This document shows, piece by piece, positions 7,669-11,090 of a stretch of DNA of 11,090 nucleotides (the first letter of the stretch is position 1; each line of letters opens with the position of its first letter). Source of the DNA: Nephromyces sp. MM_2019 (taxonomy: Eukaryota; Apicomplexa; Aconoidasida; Nephromycida); NCBI GenBank assembly GCA_015657535.1, contig JADHZB010000440.1, positions 1 through 11,090 of the forward strand, in the 5' to 3' direction. Made by a program: the position numbers and the translations under genes. The notes below the pieces were generated by a model that saw nothing but the letters and a program-made list of their open reading frames with translations, made no database searches and was not told the origin of the DNA.

Positions 7669-8046
7669 CAAACATACAAATATGAATATCACACATCAAA
7701 TTATAACAAAATTTGTTATTCTAATTTATACTTATATTTATTGTTCCAAAATAGAGTAACAAAGGTACACATGGGAGATATACACATATTTATATATATC
7801 TATATACACACTTACATTCACACACAAACACACTCATATATATACACACAAGCACACATATATATTAATATGTATACACATAATTTACGCAAAACCATAT
7901 ACACACAACACACATACCTACATATATATACCTACATATATATACCTACATATATATACCTACATATATATACCTACATATATATACCTACATATATATA
8001 TATAATCTGGGAGACACTCTTACACACACAACTTATTGATCTATGA
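7669..8046 (+). CDS. Candidate exon or gene end rich in Tyr, Ile and Thr-His, unrecognised
   Basis: The frame is open for about 375 bases in AT-rich DNA. It begins QTYKYEYHTSNYNKICYSN, then LFQNRVTKVHMGDIHIF, passes through Tyr/Ile/His/Thr repeat including the 14-bp array, and ends WETLLHTQLIDL with TGA. No ATG precedes the varied part, so it would be a 3' exon, or start at the Met in VHMGD. An AAAATAG lies just upstream as a possible acceptor. The non-repeat parts look coding, but the frame could be luck. Confidence 0.3.
   Translation, partial: QTYKYEYHTSNYNKICYSNLYLYLLFQNRVTKVHMGDIHIFIYIYIHTYIHTQTHSYIYTQAHIYINMYTHNLRKTIYTQHTYLHIYTYIYIPTYIYLHIYTYIYIPTYIYIIWETLLHTQLIDL
7917..8000. repeat. 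Six tandem 14-bp units CCTACATATATATA
   Basis: The CCTA box recurs at 7917, 7931, 7945, 7959, 7973 and 7987, an exact 14-bp period with essentially no divergence. The unit is not a multiple of three, so any change in copy number by one or two would shift the candidate frame across it. Confidence 0.95.
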
Positions 8047-8242
8047 TAATTTTAACTAAAATAATATTACACACAAATCGTACAAACCATTTATATACTC
8101 AATATAACATATCATCAAGTGTGTAGGCATCGGGTCAATAAATTTATAAGTATTACATAATACATACACACACATACACACACAAACACACAATTACTCA
8201 GTTATATATATATATATATATATATTTATTTATCTTATATAG
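8047..8242. other. AT-rich spacer with AC and TA tracts
   Basis: AC tracts at 8160-8192 and a (TA)n run at 8203-8225. A short plus stretch near 8075-8120 reads TNRTNHLYTQYNISS before GTGTAG, which could be an exon, but support is thin. Confidence 0.35.
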
Positions 8243-8368
8243 TTCACTATTCTTAAAAAGATTCACACACATTTACTAAAACGGCATTTTGATATGCCTT
8301 ACATTATATATATACACACACACAACATATCTATGTTCATATCATTAAGTGTTCATACACACACGTGA
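8243..8368 (+). other. Candidate terminal exon, unrecognised
   Basis: After a CTTATATAG acceptor the frame reads FTILKKIHTHLLKRHFDMPY, then ISMFISLSV among Thr-His pairs, to a TGA at 8366. It lies just upstream of the PRP28-like gene. On the minus strand part of it reads KAYQNAVLVNVCESF and stop, so either strand is possible. A short inverted repeat, GGCAT then ATGCC, sits at 8284-8299. Confidence 0.27.
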
Positions 8369-8530
8369 TTTATTAATATCTCTCTTATCTTACACCCACC
8401 CACCCATACACACACACACACACATACAAATCTACTTCTCACAACATATACACACTTATATATATATATATATAGATAAGAATACGTACAATACACACAC
8501 ACCCTGAAACCCTTCCCCCTTACACACATA
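8369..8530 (+). promoter_or_regulatory. Upstream region of the PRP28-like gene
   Basis: AC tracts, a (TA)n block at 8458-8474 and a pyrimidine-rich stretch (CCCTTCCCCCTTAC) just before the start codon at 8531. No defined element is recognised. The role is inferred from position. Confidence 0.35.
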
Positions 8531-10646
8531 ATGGAAACGGACACTCAAGCAACCTACCCAACAGTTGAAACACACACACACACAAGTACAGATAACAACA
8601 CCAATCACACCACACACACAAGTACAGATAACAACACCAATCACACCACACACACACACACAGAAAACACTAAACAATCAAATGGACACACATCATCAGA
8701 ATTAACAACTACACACACACATGCCGAAACAACTTCTAAACATACAGACCACACACATGAACCCACAAAACACACACACACACATGAACCCACAAAAAAC
8801 ACACACACACATGAACCCACAAAAAACACACACACACATGAACCCACAAAACACACACACACACATTCTACACACACTGAAAAGTCAAAACATCACCACT
8901 CTGAATCTACACACAAATCACACCACTCCAAATTAGACTCACACACAAAAAAATCAAAAAAACATAAGAGGAAGAGAAGTGAAGATAGGAAGGATGATAC
9001 ACACTACAAATCACACAGACACACACACACAGATGATGTGTATAAATATGATGAAAATGATAAACACAAAGAAAATGGTAAATCTCATCATCGTACACAC
9101 AAAACAAGTAGCCACAAACCACACACATCTCGAAGTTCTCCACTAAGGTAGTGTGTGTTGTGTGTGTATAGTGTGTTGTGTTGTGTGTGTATAGTGTGTT
9201 GTGTTGTGTGTGTATAGTGTGTTGTGTTGTGTGTGTTGTGTGTGTTGTGTTGTGTTGTGTGTGTATAGTGTGTTGTGTATAGTGTATTGTGTTGTGTATA
9301 TTGATAATGTGTACACTGATAATATGTATATTGATAACGTGTATACTGTGTTGTGTAAATTAATAGTGTATGTGTGTGTAAATTAATAGTGTGTGTGTGT
9401 GTGTAAATTAATAGTGTGTGTGTGTAAATTAATAGTGTATGTGTGTGTAAATTAATAGTGTATGTGTGTGTAAATTAATAGTGTGTGTGTGTAAATTAAT
9501 AGTGTGTGTGTGTAAACTAATAGTGTGTGTGTGTGTAAATTAATAGTGTATGTGTGTAAATTAATAGTGTGTGTGTGTAAACTAATAGTGTGTGTGTGTG
9601 TAAATTAATAGTGTATGTGTGTAAATTAATAGTGTGTGTGTGTGAATTAATATTGTGTGTGTGTAAATTAATAGTGTATGTGTGTGTGTAAATTAATAGT
9701 GTGTATGTGTGTGTGAATTAATAGTGTGTGTGTGTGAATTAATAGTGTGTGTGTGTGAATTAATAGTGTGTGTGTGTGTAATAAATTCAGGCATAGTGAT
9801 AAACGAAGGCATCGTTCCTCCTCAACATCATCGGACGATGAAAAACAAAAAATTAAAAAAAATTTTGAAAATTTGGACGAAAATAAAATTCAACAAAAAT
9901 CAGAAATCGCCAAAATAGAGGAAATATTAGAGAAAAATAAAGAGGATAATCAACCTACACGTGTATGTGTGTGTGTGTATTTTGTGTGTGTGTGTATGTA
10001 GTGTGTGTGTGTATGTAGTGTGTGTGTGTGTATGTAGTGTGTGTTTGTATTTTGTGTGTGTGTGTATTTTGTGTGTGTGTGTATTTTGTGTGTGTGTGTA
10101 TTTTGTGTGTGTGTGTATTATGTGTGTGTTTGTGTGTTTTGTGTGTGTGTGTATTTTGTGTGTGTGTGTATTATGTGTGTGTATTTTGTGTGTGTGTGTA
10201 TTATGTGTGTGTTTGTATGTATCGTGTGTGTGTATTGTGTGTGTGTTTTGTGTGTGTGTTTTGTGTGTGTGTATTGTGTGTGTGTATTGTGTGTGTGTAT
10301 TGTGTGTGTGTTTGTATGTATTATGTATATGTATTATGTGTGTGTATTGTGTATGTGTGTGTATTTTGTGTGTGTGTGTATGTATTATGTGTGTGCATTA
10401 TGTGTGTGTGTGTGTGTGTATGTATTGTGCGTGTGTATTTTGTGTGCGTGTGTGTTTACTATGTGTGTGTATATTTTGTGTGGGTGTATGTGTGTGTATT
10501 ATAAGTGTATTTTGTTTGTGTGTGTATTATCTGCGTATTATAAGTGCATTTTGTGTGTTTGTATGTATTGTGTGTGTGCGTTTGTCTGTACGTGTGTGAT
10601 AATAAAGCTCTATTTATTTAAACTATATAGATCATTTATCGTATTT

Positions 10647-10696
<50 letters not shown>

Positions 10697-10826
10697 ATAG
10701 ATATTATTTATGAGTAAAACAGAACGATTAAAGTTAGCAAAACAAAAAGAAGATGAAGAAATAAATAAACAAAAAGAAAAGGAACGAAGGGAACATCAAG
10801 CTCGCAAAGATTTTCTTAATCAACTG
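8531..10826 (+). CDS. PRP28: PRP28/DDX23-type spliceosomal DEAD-box helicase, amino-terminal part (3' end off the right edge)
   Basis: Prp28/DDX23 is the nuclear helicase that helps exchange U1 for U6 at the 5' splice site. Exons are 8531-9147, 9791-9962 and 10701-10826. Junctions are AAG|GTAGTG to ATTCAG|G (split Arg codon) and CGT|GTATGT to GTATAG|ATA (phase 0). The third intron starts CTG|GTTACAC at 10827. Exon 1 (205 codons) is low complexity: Thr/His repeats, then a basic Lys/Arg/His/Ser domain (KKSKKHKRKRSEDRKDD) like the RS-type tail of DDX23. Exons 2-3 read SDDEKQKIKKNFENLD, then IEEILEKNKED, then ILFMSKTERLKLAKQKEDEE and KERREHQARKDFLNQL. This parallels the DDX23 segment EELLAKKK...KFLSKAERE...RKQFQDL in order and spacing, which is the main basis of the call. 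The helicase motifs would lie beyond the window. Other RS-rich coiled-coil splicing proteins are the alternative. Confidence 0.7.
8585..8656 (+). repeat. 36-bp direct duplication in PRP28 exon 1
   Basis: The AGTACAGATAACAACACCAA word occurs at 8585 and 8621, an exact 36-bp in-frame duplication coding for a repeated STDNNTNHTT. Confidence 0.95.
8757..8864 (+). repeat. Four 27-bp units in PRP28 exon 1
   Basis: ATGAACCCACAAAA recurs at 8757, 8784, 8811 and 8838, a 27-bp in-frame period coding for HEPTK(H/N)THT-like nonamers. Copies differ mainly at one C/A position. Confidence 0.95.
9152..9350. repeat. TGTGT/TATAG repeats at the 5' part of PRP28 intron 1
   Basis: Units of GTGTTGTGTGTGTATAGTGT type recur about every 27 bp from 9153 to 9230 and again near 9260-9285. 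Then a degenerate run of TGATAA(T/C)(A/G)TGTA words follows (9300-9345). All lie in the first intron, directly after the GTAGTG donor. Confidence 0.85.
9355..9780 (+). repeat. Satellite TGTGTAAATTAATAG, about 19 copies, PRP28 intron 1
   Basis: A core AAATTAATAGTGT separated by TG tracts of variable length recurs about 19 times at 19-26 bp. A few copies have AAACTAATAG, GAATTAATAG or AATATTG. It ends ten bases before the acceptor at 9790. The same unit occurs reverse-complemented in the third intron. Confidence 0.95.
9963..10600 (+). repeat. TG repeat with TATTTTG/TATTATG interruptions, PRP28 intron 2
   Basis: After the GTATGT donor the intron is TG tract cut every 15-20 bases by TATTTTG, TATTATG, TATTGTG or TATGTAG. 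Three frames are open for 160-219 codons reading only Cys, Val, Tyr, Phe, Ile, which is repeat translation and not a gene. From 10598 to 10646 the intron is AT-rich, with an AATAAA at 10601-10606 that would be an intronic polyadenylation-like word. Confidence 0.9.
10647..10696. repeat. Palindrome (AC)n(TA)n(TG)n before the exon 3 acceptor
   Basis: About 13 bases of AC, about 26 of TA and about 12 of TG form a nearly perfect inverted repeat. It ends four bases from the TATAG acceptor of PRP28 exon 3, leaving no normal pyrimidine tract. Confidence 0.9.
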
Positions 10827-10845
10827 GTTACACACACACACACAC

Positions 10846-11090
10846 ACACACTATTAATTTACACACATACATACACTATTAATTTACACACATACACTAT
10901 TAATTTACACACATACACACACTATTAATTTACACACACACAGATACACTATTAATTTACACACACACATACACTATTAATTTACACACACACACACACT
11001 ATTAATTTACACACACACATACACTATTAATTTACACACACACATACACTATTAATTTACACACACACATACACTATTAATTTACACACA
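10846..11090 (-). repeat. Inverted copy of the intron 1 satellite, about 10 copies, PRP28 intron 3
   Basis: Units CACTATTAATTTACACACAC recur about ten times at 20-26 bp from 10850 to the window edge. They are the exact reverse complement of the 9355-9780 satellite unit. The array is truncated by the window end. Confidence 0.95.

Noticed and set aside
8284..8299. GGCAT/ATGCC inverted repeat as an operator-like site
   Set aside because: Five-base arms are common by chance, and the site lies inside an open candidate exon.
8353..9143. Minus-strand Cys-Val frames opposite PRP28 exon 1
   Set aside because: They are antisense shadows of the Thr-His coding repeats.
9961..10700. Three long plus-strand frames of Cys/Val/Tyr/Phe
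   Set aside because: They are translations of TG repeat, which cannot form a stop until interrupted. The stretch is bounded by a donor and an acceptor joining PRP28 exons in phase.

Overview
The window looks like nuclear DNA of an AT-rich, intron-rich single-celled eukaryote. The best guess is an apicomplexan or close relative: the genes are compact, there is an ATG18/PROPPIN gene, and there is a helical-repeat protein of a kind common in apicomplexan organelles. This placement is an inference. The standard genetic code fits, because TAA, TAG and TGA all behave as stops and glutamine is CAA/CAG. The dominant feature is an extreme load of (AC)n/(TG)n microsatellites, mixed with (TA)n and many minisatellites, which fill introns and intergenic DNA and also enter exons.

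Left end (1-1350, minus strand): the first two exons of an ATG18/WIPI-type beta-propeller gene, with GT-AG introns made of TG/AC repeats. The gene runs off the left edge. A short microsatellite spacer (1351-1505) separates it from a possible plus-strand gene of tiny exons (1506-2586), whose junctions stay in phase but which I do not recognise. Positions 2590-4720 are mostly repeats: 51-bp and 60-bp tandem arrays, AC tracts and AT-rich DNA, with a small minus-strand ORF at 4008-4148.

Middle (4726-6015, minus strand): a 429-residue single-exon protein of helical repeats, possibly extended by an upstream exon reaching 6468. From 6470 to 8500 there are several plus-strand open segments rich in Thr-His pairs (6584-6778, 6826-7032, 7669-8046, 8243-8368). 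These are candidate exons only.

Right end (8531 onward, plus strand): the amino-terminal half of a PRP28/DDX23-type spliceosomal DEAD-box helicase in three exons. It is joined by two phase-consistent introns, with a third starting at 10827. The helicase core lies beyond the right edge. Its introns carry the same AT-interrupted satellite in opposite orientations, a large inverted repeat around exons 2 and 3.

Across the window the more secure exons tolerate AC on the sense strand (read as Thr-His) but almost never TG (Cys-Val), while introns tolerate both and often begin with TG tracts fused to the 5' splice site. No mobile element proteins, rRNA, tRNA or CRISPR array were seen.
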